Shown in pieces: positions 8,654 to 17,723 of a DNA stretch of 32,089 nucleotides (the stretch's first letter is position 1; each line of letters opens with the position of its first letter). The notes under the pieces are model-generated. The model saw only the letters and a program-made list of their open reading frames with translations, did no database searches and was not told the origin of the DNA. Both the position numbers and the translations under genes were made by a program. Origin of the DNA: CAJQND01 sp051010055 (lineage in GTDB: Bacteria; Pseudomonadota; Alphaproteobacteria; Rhizobiales; CAJQND01); the NCBI GenBank assembly GCA_051010055.1, contig JBPCVY010000092.1, forward strand, positions 1-32,089, written 5' to 3'.

Positions 8654-8809
8654 TCAGCCGGCGGCCAAAACTTTGATGACCGGCAGCACGGAGTAGGCCA
8701 CTTGTGGCAACTCTGATGCTATCACCTTGATCAGCGCCACAAGAGCAATAGCCAGGCCCGCAGCAATCAAGATCAGCATGGTACGTCTGCTTTTATCGGA
8801 ACTCGACAT
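8654..8809 (-). CDS. Small single-span membrane protein (51 residues), unrecognised
   Basis: A 51-codon minus-strand frame starts with ATG at 8809 and ends with TGA at 8654. AGAGG lies eight bases ahead of the ATG, good ribosome binding site spacing. The peptide has a basic N-terminus (SSSDKSRR) followed by a hydrophobic helix from about residue 11 to 30 (TMLILIAAGLAIALVALIKV) and a second mildly hydrophobic stretch near the C-terminus. That pattern fits a small inner-membrane protein with its N-terminus in the cytoplasm. It lies tail-to-tail with purN. No family is recognised; the frame could be chance, but the ribosome binding site and charge/hydrophobicity pattern argue for a real gene. 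Confidence 0.6.
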   Translation of the reverse strand: MSSSDKSRRTMLILIAAGLAIALVALIKVIASELPQVAYSVLPVIKVLAAG

Positions 8810-8956
8810 TTATTTAGCCTCTTTAACCACAGCCCAGTACGCGCGTTAGTCACTTCTGGATTTCATTTTTTCGGCGAATCACTTCAGTGCGCGAAACCTC
8901 AGCGTGCGGTTGGTTAGGTTTAGAAAAAGGCGGATTTGTGTCCTGTTTACTTCGGG

Positions 8957-9367
8957 TTACCTGACAAACGTCCATGCAACACATGTACCGTTCACGGTGT
9001 TCTTATGGTTCACGCGTGCCTGATCGAACGGCGTGCTGCGGTTGGGAAGGTGGAAAGTGAACTCTTCGCCTGAGCCCGAAACCCGGTAATTCACGGGAAG
9101 CCCGCCAGCCAACGCATAAGGTGTGGCATTGAAAATCTGGACGTAGCCCGGGGAGCCGTTTTCGCCCGCTGGCTGATAGGTGCAGGGGAGTTCAATTGTC
9201 TGGAACGGCAGGTTTCCGGGGATTTTCTGGGCATGATCTAATTCAAGCCCGATGGTTGCATGCGCAGGAACAACAGCAATCAATGTAAAAGCTGGAATAG
9301 CTGCAAGTACAAGTGTTCTCGCAATTGCCGCCGTGTTTCTGCTGGACTTGCTCAACTGGCTTAACAT
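8957..9367 (-). CDS. Secreted protein of unknown function
   Basis: A 136- to 139-residue protein with a classical signal peptide: basic start, hydrophobic TLVLAAIPAFTLIAVVP and cleavage expected after PAHA, leaving a mature part of about 100 residues beginning TIGLELDHAQ. The mature part is rich in beta-prone and turn residues and contains two cysteines (in IELPCTYQP and NGTCVAW) that could form a disulfide. Two ATGs are possible, 9376 and 9367; AAGGA sits eight bases before 9367 but directly abuts 9376, so 9367 is chosen. No family recognised. The gene is isolated between the 51-residue peptide gene and the molybdopterin oxidoreductase. Confidence 0.75.
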   Translation of the reverse strand: MLSQLSKSSRNTAAIARTLVLAAIPAFTLIAVVPAHATIGLELDHAQKIPGNLPFQTIELPCTYQPAGENGSPGYVQIFNATPYALAGGLPVNYRVSGSGEEFTFHLPNRSTPFDQARVNHKNTVNGTCVAWTFVR

Positions 9368-9536
9368 CGTTCTCATCCTTTACGGTCTTTCGACTAAAGT
9401 AGAATGATAAAGATTTAAGTCTGAGCAGTTGCTGATCAAGATGTTCACGAACCATTCATATTTCGTGATACGCATATGACGGATTTTTCATATTAATTTT
9501 CGGCAATGAAATGGGACGATTCGGCGAGATTCAGCC

Positions 9537-11627
9537 TTATGCAGCCTTGATCCAGATATGCACGTCATGGAACGTGCCACCGCCCACGGGGGCAGGAACA
9601 TCTGCGCCCACCAGGGTATTGATGCCGCAACCATCTTCAAATGCGTTGTTCGGCCAGATGGATTCGGCAATCGTCACCCCTTCCAGAACCCCGTCATAGC
9701 TTCTTGCGTGCAGGCGCACTTCGCCCCGCTGGTTGCCGATGATGATCTTTTGACCATCGGAAAGGCCAAGACGGCTCATATCATCGGGGTGAATGAACAA
9801 TTCCGGCCGGCCTTCCTTTTGTAGAGAGCTCGGGGTTTCGTTGAATGTTGAATTCAAGAAGCTGCGGGCAGGGGAGGTTGCCATCCTGAACGGGTGGGCA
9901 TCATCAGTATCCTCGAGAACATCCCAATGATCAGGCATGGCTGGCATTGCAGCTGCATCGCCATAGTTTGTTACCTCGGGGCGGAAATAGGCCCCTTTCC
10001 AGTCTGGCGCGAACCTGAACTTGCCATCATCATGGCCAAAACCCGTTTGGTAGTGGGCTTTAGCGAAATCCGGCTGGGCGTCAATCCAGCGGTTCTTCTC
10101 AAGATTTTCCAACGTGCCCCAGCCGCTGGTCTGTAGGGTTTCGTCAATCAATTCGCGAGGCGACATGGCAAAACCGCGATGGTTGACATCGAGGCGCTCC
10201 GCAAGCCCGCAAAGGACATCATGGTTGGAACGGCATTCACCTGGCGCTTCAATCAGCTTGGGGCCAAGCAGAATGTGCTGGTGGCCGCCGCCCTGATAAA
10301 GGTCATCATGTTCAAGAAACATGGTGGCGGGCAAAACAATATCGGCCAGTTGCGCAGTTTCAGTCATGAACTGTTCGTGGACGCAGGTGAAAAGGTCGTC
10401 GCGCGCAAAACCACGCTTTACAAGGGTTTGCTCAGGCGCAACAGAAACCGGATTGGTGTTCTGGATGAAAATTGCGTTGACTGGCGGGCCGCCTTTGAGG
10501 GCATCGGTGTCACCCGTCAGCACACGGCCTATTTGCGACTGGTCCATCCAGCGGACATCGGGATCTTTCACGTCCAGCCCTTCAATAAGGGACTTGTTCC
10601 AGTGATAAATGGCCCCATTGGTGTGAAAAGCGCCGCCGCCAACATGCTGCCAGGCGCCTTTTACTGCTGCGATCGAGGTTACCGCATGCATATTCGCAGC
10701 GCCGTTGCGTTGGCGGGCAAAACCGTAACCCATACGGAAGAAGATTTTGTCGGTTGTGCCTATCGCCTTCGCGAACTCTTCGATTTCTTCAACCGAAAGC
10801 CCGGTGATTTCAGCTGCCCAGGCCGGCGTCTTGTCCTTCAGATGAGATTCGAAGCCGGACGGATCGTCGGTGAACTTCTGCATATATTCCCGGTCCGCAT
10901 AACCGTCGCGGAACAGAATGTGCATCAGCGCGCAGGCAAGCGCCCCGTCTGTGCCAGGGCGCAGGATAAAGCCTTTATCGGCCTGTTTCATGGTCGATGT
11001 ATTGTAGATATCGACACAGAATATCCGCGCTCCGCGTTCCTTTCGCGCGCGCGTTGCGTGGGTCATGACGTTGACTTGCGTGTGCACCGGATTGGTGCCC
11101 CAGATCACCACCAGATCAGATTGGGCCATCTCGCGCGGGTCTGCGCCGCGCAATTTGCCGGTGCCCGCAAAATAGCCCGCCCACGGTAAAGACACACAGA
11201 AAGTGTCGTACATGCCGGAATATTTCTTTGCATGGCGCAGCCGGTTAATGCCATCGCGCATCACAAGGCCCATGGTGCCAGCGTAATAATAGGGCCAGAC
11301 GGTTTCCGCGCCGAGTTTCGATTCTGCGTTTGAAAAGGCCTCTGCAACTTCATCCAAAGCATCATCAAAGGAGATTTCCTGCCAGTCGCCGCTTCCCTTC
11401 TCGCCCTTGCGTTTCAGGGGCTTGGTGAGGCGGTCTGGGTGATGGATGCGTTCAGCGTAGCGGGCAACCTTGGCGCAAATTGCACCTGCCGTATAGCTGT
11501 TGTCCTTGGAGCCATAGACACGGCCAATGGTGCGCGGATCAATCACCTCCACATCAAGAGCGCATGTGGAAGGGCAATCATGAGGGCAGACCGAATGGCC
11601 CATGTGAATTTCTGGCTTGATGTTCAT
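9537..11627 (-). CDS. Molybdopterin-dependent oxidoreductase with N-terminal Fe4S4 site
   Basis: A 696-residue member of the DMSO reductase-type molybdopterin family. The N-terminal CPHDCPSTC gives Cys14, Cys18 and Cys22, and Cys51 in AGAICAK completes a [4Fe-4S] motif. Later blocks include SDLVVIWGTNPVHTQ, the cofactor-binding FILRPGTDGALACALMHILF, NTNPVSVAPEQ, ADIVLPATMFLEHDDLY and the C-terminal molydopterin dinucleotide-binding domain (ELFIHPDDMSRLGLSDGQKI). There is no twin-arginine signal, so it is probably cytoplasmic. The Mo ligand is not certain; the DTFCVSLPWAG region (about residue 140-150) is the candidate. The substrate is unknown, and formate dehydrogenase is only one possibility because no partner subunits are nearby. 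It is divergent, by 60 bases, from a DadA-like gene. Confidence 0.9.
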   Translation of the reverse strand: MNIKPEIHMGHSVCPHDCPSTCALDVEVIDPRTIGRVYGSKDNSYTAGAICAKVARYAERIHHPDRLTKPLKRKGEKGSGDWQEISFDDALDEVAEAFSNAESKLGAETVWPYYYAGTMGLVMRDGINRLRHAKKYSGMYDTFCVSLPWAGYFAGTGKLRGADPREMAQSDLVVIWGTNPVHTQVNVMTHATRARKERGARIFCVDIYNTSTMKQADKGFILRPGTDGALACALMHILFRDGYADREYMQKFTDDPSGFESHLKDKTPAWAAEITGLSVEEIEEFAKAIGTTDKIFFRMGYGFARQRNGAANMHAVTSIAAVKGAWQHVGGGAFHTNGAIYHWNKSLIEGLDVKDPDVRWMDQSQIGRVLTGDTDALKGGPPVNAIFIQNTNPVSVAPEQTLVKRGFARDDLFTCVHEQFMTETAQLADIVLPATMFLEHDDLYQGGGHQHILLGPKLIEAPGECRSNHDVLCGLAERLDVNHRGFAMSPRELIDETLQTSGWGTLENLEKNRWIDAQPDFAKAHYQTGFGHDDGKFRFAPDWKGAYFRPEVTNYGDAAAMPAMPDHWDVLEDTDDAHPFRMATSPARSFLNSTFNETPSSLQKEGRPELFIHPDDMSRLGLSDGQKIIIGNQRGEVRLHARSYDGVLEGVTIAESIWPNNAFEDGCGINTLVGADVPAPVGGGTFHDVHIWIKAA

Positions 11628-11687
11628 GGGCGCAACTCTAATGTAATTTCCCTGCGCATTGAATAGTAAGTTGGGAACTTTTCATTC

Positions 11688-12932
11688 GTGAAAACGCATT
11701 TCGACGTGGCGGTGGTTGGCGCCGGAGCTGTTGGGTGTGCTTGCGCCTTGTGGACGCAAGAAGCCGGCTTTGACGTTGTCCTAATCGATAAGTCAGAGCC
11801 GGGAGCTGGTGCTTCGTTCGGCAATGCAGGCATATTTTCCACATCTGGGTGCATTCCGGTGAACTCACCGGCTCTTTTCCGTGATTTGCCAAAGATGACC
11901 CTTCGAACAGACAGCCCGCTGTCCATAAACTGGTTTTATGCCATCACGCATCTGCCCTGGATGTTGCGGTTTTTGCGCCAGTGTACCCCTGAGCGGGTAC
12001 GCCATATCAGCGAAAAACTTGCCCTCATTCTGGGCCATACCGAGGCAGGCATGATGCCGCTCATTGAGCGCGCCGGGGCGCAGGGCTTGCTGGATGAGGT
12101 GGCCCCGCTCTATCTCTACGGATCAGAACAGTCGTTCAACTCCGGCAAGGGCGGTATTGAGCGCCGGCGCGAGCTTGGCGTGCGCCTGGACATTCTGGAT
12201 GAAGCTGAGGTGCGCGAGCTGGAGCCCCATATACGCGCACCGGTTTTCAAAGCCTTGAGGTTCACCGACAGCAGTTTTATCCGCAATCCTGGGGCACTTG
12301 TGAAGCGCCTGGCAGAGAAATTCAGCGCCGATGGCGGGACGATAATTGAAGGTTCCGTAGATGCATGCACGGCCAATGAAAACCTTGTTGCGATTGCAAT
12401 CGGTGATGAAAAAACAATTATGTGCGAAAAGCTCATCCTCGCCGCCGGTGCCCATTCCACCAAGATAAAAGGCACAGGCGCAGAACATCTGCCGCTTGAT
12501 ACCGAACGCGGCTATCACATTGCCTACCACGGGCATCAGGACAAGCTTTCGCGCCCTGTTGGCTCGGCCGACGGCGGGTTTTATGCCTCGCCAATGGACA
12601 CTGGTCTGCGGTTGGCGGGCACTGTTGAGATCGCGGGAACGGAAAATCCGCCCTCGCCAAAACGGCTTGCCTATTTGCAAGGATGGGCGGAGAAAATGTT
12701 TGGTGACATGGGCGAACCAGATGAAACCTGGCTCGGGTTCCGGCCCACAATGCCAGATTCTTTGCCTGTCATCGGTCCGGCAAAGAACAACCCCAACATT
12801 TTGCTTGCGTTCGGCCATCAGCACCTGGGGCTCACAATGTCCGGTATCACGGGCAGGGTGATTTCGGACCTTGTTCAAGGGCGCGCACCGAACTTTGATA
12901 TTTCCTCATTTTCACCGGCGCGGTTTGAGTAA
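11688..12932 (+). CDS. FAD-dependent oxidoreductase, D-amino acid dehydrogenase (DadA) like
   Basis: A 414-residue flavoprotein of the DAO superfamily. The Rossmann motif is VVGAGAVGCACALWTQEAGF with GAGAVG at 11-16, followed by the acidic ribose-binding VVLIDK. SFGNAGIFSTSGCIPVNSPA matches the DadA-type second block, and the C-terminal LGFRPTMPDSLPVIGPAKNNPNILLAFGHQHLGLTMSG is the conserved FAD/substrate closing region. DadA-type enzymes oxidise D-amino acids (or sometimes N-methylated or cyclic imino acids) and pass electrons to the respiratory chain. The start is GTG at 11688; the ribosome binding site is weak. Its neighbours, a molybdopterin enzyme and a dimethylglycine dehydrogenase-like protein, suggest amine or amino acid catabolism. 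Confidence 0.88.
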   Translation: MKTHFDVAVVGAGAVGCACALWTQEAGFDVVLIDKSEPGAGASFGNAGIFSTSGCIPVNSPALFRDLPKMTLRTDSPLSINWFYAITHLPWMLRFLRQCTPERVRHISEKLALILGHTEAGMMPLIERAGAQGLLDEVAPLYLYGSEQSFNSGKGGIERRRELGVRLDILDEAEVRELEPHIRAPVFKALRFTDSSFIRNPGALVKRLAEKFSADGGTIIEGSVDACTANENLVAIAIGDEKTIMCEKLILAAGAHSTKIKGTGAEHLPLDTERGYHIAYHGHQDKLSRPVGSADGGFYASPMDTGLRLAGTVEIAGTENPPSPKRLAYLQGWAEKMFGDMGEPDETWLGFRPTMPDSLPVIGPAKNNPNILLAFGHQHLGLTMSGITGRVISDLVQGRAPNFDISSFSPARFE

Positions 12933-13031
12933 TCTGCCTCACCGTTGGTGACATTCTGGTACTTGAGTGCGCGGGCCGAATAGACGAAGCTGCCGCGAAA
13001 ATCTTGGTATGTTCCGGCAAAGGGGCGCGAA

Positions 13032-15455
13032 ATGAAATCTCATGCAAGAGTGTGCATTGTTGGCGGTGGCGTTATGGGCGTCGGCCTGCTTTACCATCTG
13101 GCCGAAGAGGGCTGGGGTGATGATGTGGTGCTGGTTGAAAAGGGCGAGCTGACTTCCGGCTCAACCTGGCATGCCGCCGGGCAATGCCCGAACTTTGTCG
13201 GCTCACTGAGCCTTGCCCACATCCATCACTACGGCACACAGCTTTATCCAATCCTGGAGGAAAAGACCGGCCAGTCGGTTTCCTGGCATGGCTGCGGAGG
13301 TGTGCGCCTTGCACTGACGGACCGGGAGGTGGACTGGTTCAAGCATGTGGAAGGCATCGGCAAGATGGTCGGGTTTGACTGCGAAATCGTCGGCCCGAAC
13401 GAAATCAAGAAGTACCACCCTTATCTGGACCCGTTTGGCGTTAAAGCCGGGTTTATCACCTTTCACGACGGGCATGTGGCGCCAGCTGATGTGACCATGG
13501 CCATGGCCGCCGGCGCCCGACAGATGGGGGCTGAAATCTACCGCCGCAACCGGGTGACGGATATCAATCTGCTGCCGTCGGGCGAATGGGAGGTGGTGAC
13601 CGAAAGGGGAACCATCACCTGCGAGCATGTGGTCAATGCGGCAGGCTCTTATGCGGACATTGTCGGCTCCTGGACGGGCCACAATGTGCCCATCGCAAAT
13701 ATGCTGCACCACTATCTCATCACCGAGCCGGTGAAAGAGCTGGTGGACATGGAAAAAGAGCTGCCCGTGGTGCGCGACCCATATAGCCATTGCTATCTGC
13801 GCGAGGAGACGGACGGTATTCTCATCGGCCCCTATGAAACCGCTGGAGCGGTGACATGTTTCGATGAGGGCATTTCCTGGGACTTTGAGAACGAGCTGGT
13901 AACGCCGGAAGTTGACCGGCTTTTGCCTTGGCTTGAAAAGGCAACCGAACGGTTCCCGCTATTTGCTGAAGCTGGGCTTAAATCCGTCATTTCAGGGGCC
14001 ATCACTCACACGCCGGATTCAAACTTCTTGCTGGGCAGGGCGCCCGGTGCGCCAAACTACTGGATGGCGAACGGGGCTTCCATTGGGATTTGCCAGGGCG
14101 GCGGTGCGGGCAAATACCTGGCCCAGCAAATGGTCCACGGCCAGGCTGAAATCAACATGCTGGAGTTTGACCCGCGCCGGTTCGGCGATTGGGCGACATT
14201 GGAATATGCCCGGATTACCTCAATCCACGACTACCAGAACATGTACACCTGCCTGGCGCCTGGCGAACAGCATGAGCCGGGCCGGCCGGTCCGCACTTCC
14301 TCGCTCTACGACAAGCTCAAGAGCGAAGGCGCCCAGTACCAGCTTGTTGCAGGCTGGGAGCGGCCGCGCTGGTTCGATAAAACGGGCAAGGGGGAAGACT
14401 ATTCGTTCCGCCGTTCCAATTGGTTTGAACCGGTTGGTGAAGAATGCAAGGCGGTGCGCGAGCGGGTTGGTCTGATGGATTTATCGACCTTTGCCAAGTT
14501 TGACGTTTCCGGAGCCGATGCAGAAGCGTTGCTGAACCGGCTGTGCGCCAACAAGGTGCCGGCGAAACAGGGCGGTGTGGTTTTGGCGCACATTCTCACC
14601 GACGCCGGGTTCATCGATTCCGAAGTCACCATCACGCGGCTTGCCGATGACAGCTTCTATGTCCTTTCTGCAGCAACCGCAGAAGAGCATGATTTCTGGA
14701 TTATCAAGAATGCCATTGGGCCAGATGAAGATGTCGCCATCACTAATGTTACCGAGGCCCGCGGAACGCTCGTTCTTTCCGGTCCCAAAGCGCGCGATGT
14801 GCTGGGCGCGGTCACAGATGCTGATTTGAGCAATGGGGCTTTCCGCTGGCTCACCGGCCAGACAATCACCGTCGCCGGCATTGAAGATGTGCGTGCGCTG
14901 CGGGTCTCTTACGTTGGTGAATTGGGCTGGGAACTGCACGCGCCCATGGACGGAATGCCGGCCATTTTCGATGCGCTGATGGCTGCCGGTGAACCCCACG
15001 GCATCGCGCTTTTTGGCACCTACGCCATGAACTCCTTACGCATGGAGAAAGCCTATCGCGGCTGGGGTTCTGAGCTCACAGAGGAAATCTCCATGATCGA
15101 GGCGGATATGGAGCGCTTCGTGAACCTTGATAAGGGGGACTTCCAGGGTAGGGCGGGAACTTTGAAGTCAAAACAGGAAGGCGCACGCATTCAGCTGGTC
15201 TATTGCGAGGTTGATGTGAAGGATGTGGATGCCGGCGGCAATGACCCGGTATTTGCCGGTGACAAGCTCATCGGGGTTTCAACGTCAGGCGCCTATGGCC
15301 ATGCTGCCGGAAAGTCCCTGGCCTTTGCCTATGTGAAACCTGAGTTCACCAGCCCGGGCAGCACCTTTGAGATGGAAATATTGGGCGACCGGTGCCGGGC
15401 AACTGTTATCGAACAACCGGTTTACGACCCCTCCGACGAACGCCTAAGGGCCTAG
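13032..15455 (+). CDS. Dimethylglycine/sarcosine dehydrogenase-like FAD-GcvT fusion protein
   Basis: An 807-residue fusion as in dimethylglycine and sarcosine dehydrogenases. Residues 1 to about 370 form the FAD-binding DAO domain, with GGGVMGVG at 11-18 and STWHAAG in which His47 corresponds to the histidine that carries covalent FAD in mammalian relatives. A bridging segment with WERPRWF (about 440) leads to a GcvT-like folate-binding domain (about 470-790; FDVSGADAEALLNRLCAN, LRVSYVGELGWELH, RMEKAYRGWG). Such enzymes N-demethylate an amine and hand the one-carbon unit to tetrahydrofolate. AAGGGG lies nine bases ahead of the ATG. Exact substrate (dimethylglycine, sarcosine or another methylated amine) is not determined. 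It lies 99 bases after the DadA-like gene, probably co-transcribed. Confidence 0.93.
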   Translation: MKSHARVCIVGGGVMGVGLLYHLAEEGWGDDVVLVEKGELTSGSTWHAAGQCPNFVGSLSLAHIHHYGTQLYPILEEKTGQSVSWHGCGGVRLALTDREVDWFKHVEGIGKMVGFDCEIVGPNEIKKYHPYLDPFGVKAGFITFHDGHVAPADVTMAMAAGARQMGAEIYRRNRVTDINLLPSGEWEVVTERGTITCEHVVNAAGSYADIVGSWTGHNVPIANMLHHYLITEPVKELVDMEKELPVVRDPYSHCYLREETDGILIGPYETAGAVTCFDEGISWDFENELVTPEVDRLLPWLEKATERFPLFAEAGLKSVISGAITHTPDSNFLLGRAPGAPNYWMANGASIGICQGGGAGKYLAQQMVHGQAEINMLEFDPRRFGDWATLEYARITSIHDYQNMYTCLAPGEQHEPGRPVRTSSLYDKLKSEGAQYQLVAGWERPRWFDKTGKGEDYSFRRSNWFEPVGEECKAVRERVGLMDLSTFAKFDVSGADAEALLNRLCANKVPAKQGGVVLAHILTDAGFIDSEVTITRLADDSFYVLSAATAEEHDFWIIKNAIGPDEDVAITNVTEARGTLVLSGPKARDVLGAVTDADLSNGAFRWLTGQTITVAGIEDVRALRVSYVGELGWELHAPMDGMPAIFDALMAAGEPHGIALFGTYAMNSLRMEKAYRGWGSELTEEISMIEADMERFVNLDKGDFQGRAGTLKSKQEGARIQLVYCEVDVKDVDAGGNDPVFAGDKLIGVSTSGAYGHAAGKSLAFAYVKPEFTSPGSTFEMEILGDRCRATVIEQPVYDPSDERLRA

Positions 15456-15501
15456 AACCCGCTTCAGGCGTCAAGCGTCCCTTGCCTTAAGCAAAGAAAA
15501 A

Positions 15502-15530
15502 GGCGGCGGAACCAAATGGGTTCCGCCGCC
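15502..15530. terminator. Strong bidirectional intrinsic terminator
   Basis: GGCGGCGGAACC (15502-15513) is a perfect complement of GGTTCCGCCGCC (15519-15530), with a five-base loop. On the minus strand the stem is followed by TTTTTCTTTGC, an ideal terminator tail for the adhesin gene; on the plus strand ATGTTTGTTT follows, serving the dehydrogenase gene that ends at 15455. Confidence 0.85.
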
Positions 15531-15590
15531 ATGTTTGTTTAGGCAATTGCTCGGGGTAGGGGAGCTTTTCGAACTCCCCTTTATCGCGCC

Positions 15591-15850
15591 CTACCAGGAC
15601 AATTGTGTTCCGATTGTTGTTACTGTGGAACCGGATTTCACACCAAACGACAAGCCTGCATCCAGGGACCAATGGCTGGAAAGCCGGAACGCTGCAGATG
15701 CACCGATACCAACAGCCCCTTTATAGTGGCCAAGTGCGCCGCGGACAGCAAACCGCCGGTCACGCTCCACATAGGGCGCCTGGAGGGCAGCTGCCAAGGC
15801 TACACCTTCGTTGATCTCGTTGCGAAGATCTTTGAAGCCCTTGTCGACCT
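15591..15850 (-). other. YadA-like outer membrane anchor domain of the adhesin
   Basis: The C-terminal piece reads VDKGFKDLRNEINEGVALAA as the left-handed coiled-coil linker and then four amphipathic beta strands (RRFAVRGALGHY, GAVGIGASAAFRL, SLDAGLSFGVK, TVTTIGTQLSW). In trimeric autotransporters three such units form a 12-strand barrel. The terminal aromatic residue agrees with the outer-membrane assembly signal. The frame differs from the upstream stalk by the extra A at 15850-15852. Confidence 0.85.
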
Positions 15851-16443
15851 TTGCCTTCAAGGTTGGTGATACGCGTCTCGTGATTGTCCAGCACGTCGCC
15901 ATGCTTCTGAAGCAATGCTGTATTGTTAGCAATGTTGCCTTCATTGACGGTCACCCTGGTGTCGAGATTGGCGATGTCAGTCTCGTTCTTGACGATGCGG
16001 GTGGTGTTGCTGTCCACTACGGAAGCTACTTGATAAAGCTGATGGCCATTTACCGCATCCGATGAGCCGGCTGCGACCCTTCCATCCGCAATCCCGGTTA
16101 CCAGCCGGTTGCCCAGGTTTGCCTCGCCAGTGGCGTCGGTTCCAAGCTTCAATGTGACGTTGGTCCCGATAACCGTGCCGTTATAGGCTGACTTTGCATC
16201 CGCCGGGCTAAGGGTGGTAATGGAACCTGCACCCAGCGCAATGGCGTTTTCATGGGTGGCCTGCGCCCCTTGGCCGACGGCCGCGGAGTTTTCACCGCTA
16301 GCTTCGGATTTGTAGCCCATAGCCGTTGCGCCATTGGCCGTGGCTTGCGCACTATCGCCAACTGCTGTGGCTTCGGTGGCCGTGCCGAACCCTGCACCTT
16401 CACCGCAAGCAAACGATGTGGTCGCAGCTGCATCCATACAAGA

Positions 16444-16800
16444 GTTCTTCTGCAGGACTGCGATATCCGCCGCATTGGTTGCGATGTTTGTTTTGTTGGT
16501 CGCAATGGCACTCTCGTTCGTGGTTACCCGCGTATCGAGATCGGAAATGTCGGTGACATTTTTCGCAATGGCACCCTCATTTGTGGTCACCCGCGCGTCT
16601 AGGTTGGTAATCGCATTTTCGTTTGTGGTGATGCGGGTGGTGTTGCTCGTGATATTCGCTTTATTGGTCGCGATATCAGTTGCGTTATCCGCGATTTTGG
16701 TCGCGTTGCTCGCAATGTCGGTGGTATTTTTCGCGATATTGGTCTCGTTTGTGGTCACCCGCGTATCGAGATTGGCAATGTCGGTTGCATTTGTATCCAC
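16444..16800 (-). repeat. Seventeen-heptad asparagine-rich coiled-coil stalk of the adhesin
   Basis: The minus strand encodes 119 residues that divide without a break into 17 heptads of form I/V-x-x-N/L-x-x-x, for example VTTNETN, IAKNTTD, IASNATK. Position a is always Ile or Val; position d is Asn in most heptads and Leu in four. Asn at d of trimeric coiled coils is a known feature of trimeric autotransporter stalks. The underlying DNA is a degenerate 21-base repeat. Confidence 0.85.
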
Positions 16801-17300
16801 CTGGGTTGCCACTTGATAAAGCTGTGAGCCGTTGACTGCATCGGATGATGTCGCATCAATCCGGCCGTCGGCCACGCCTGTCACCAAACGGTTGCCCAAA
16901 TTTGCTTCGCCTTTAGCGTCATTGTTTTCGGCAATTGTAAAGTTGGCGAAAACTGTGCCAGATCTCGGAAGCGCGTTTGCGGCGGCCGTTGGATCCAAAG
17001 TGATTGTTGAACCTGCGCCGAGTGCTACGGAATTCTCCGTTGCCGCATTAGCGCCTTCACCAATAGCAGTTGCATTGATGCCGGTAGCGATTGCACCACT
17101 ACCGAATGCGTTGGAAGTAGCCGTTACCGCCGATGCCGCATTCAAAACCAAGGCCGCCGGCCTGGGCTCCAATGTCGCAACCATTTGCGGAGAGGGTGTC
17201 GACCACAGATGCCACTTGATAAAGCTGTGAGCCGTTTACCGCATCTGTCGAAGTGGCCGTGATCCGGCCATCGGCAACATTTGTCACCAGCCGCTCATTG

Positions 17301-17368
17301 CCTGCAGTGACGTCGATGGACTTGGTGGCCGCATTGTACTCAAGGCCATTGCCTGCCAGGCCGCCGCC
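17301..17368 (-). repeat. 68-base direct repeat in the adhesin, copy 2 in coding order
   Basis: This segment matches 17724-17791 at 67 of 68 bases. Both encode GGGLAGNGLEYNAATK and IDVTAG segments of the stalk. The distance between copies, 423 bases, is exactly 141 codons, so recombination between them would keep the frame. Confidence 0.92.
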
Positions 17369-17723
17369 AACAGAGGAAAGATCAACTTCCAATGCGCCGG
17401 TTGCCGCGTTCTGGGTGATGCCGGTGCCGGCCACATCAGCATTGATGTGTTTGGCCATCACCTTGTCATCCTGGAGGGTGATCTTGCCGGAGAACTCGCC
17501 GGTGGCCTTGTTGTAGGTGAAGGTCTCAGCGGCTGCATCGCCGGTGCCGTCAATGGCCACGGAGACATTGTCGCCAATGGTTGCCTGATCGATGCTGATG
17601 CCGGTGCCGTCCACCTTGAGGCCGCCGCCAGCAGCGGCTGCCGCATGAACGCCGGTACCGTCAACGGAGATGCCGTTGCCAGCCACAACCGCAACATCAT
17701 CGCCGCTGGTGTCGATACCATCA

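Noticed and set aside
10179..11189. 336-codon open frame on the plus strand
   Set aside because: It lies antisense to the molybdopterin oxidoreductase gene, whose motifs and codon pattern are convincing; the shadow frame has no recognisable domain.
12123..12878. 251-codon minus-strand open frame
   Set aside because: Antisense to the DadA-like gene and without features of a real protein.
12933..13031. Glycine or other riboswitch ahead of the dehydrogenase-GcvT gene
   Set aside because: The 99-base gap is too short for a tandem glycine riboswitch and shows no matching conserved core.
15558..15580. Second hairpin (AGGGGAG / CTCCCCT) after the adhesin stop
   Set aside because: No T run follows; the stronger hairpin at 15502-15530 already explains termination.
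16444..16800. Regular short repeats that could suggest a CRISPR array
   Set aside because: The period is 21 bases, degenerate, and explained by protein heptads; there are no constant repeats with unique spacers.
16250..16820. Plus-strand Val/Ala-rich open frames
   Set aside because: They are shadows of the repetitive adhesin coding strand, not membrane proteins.
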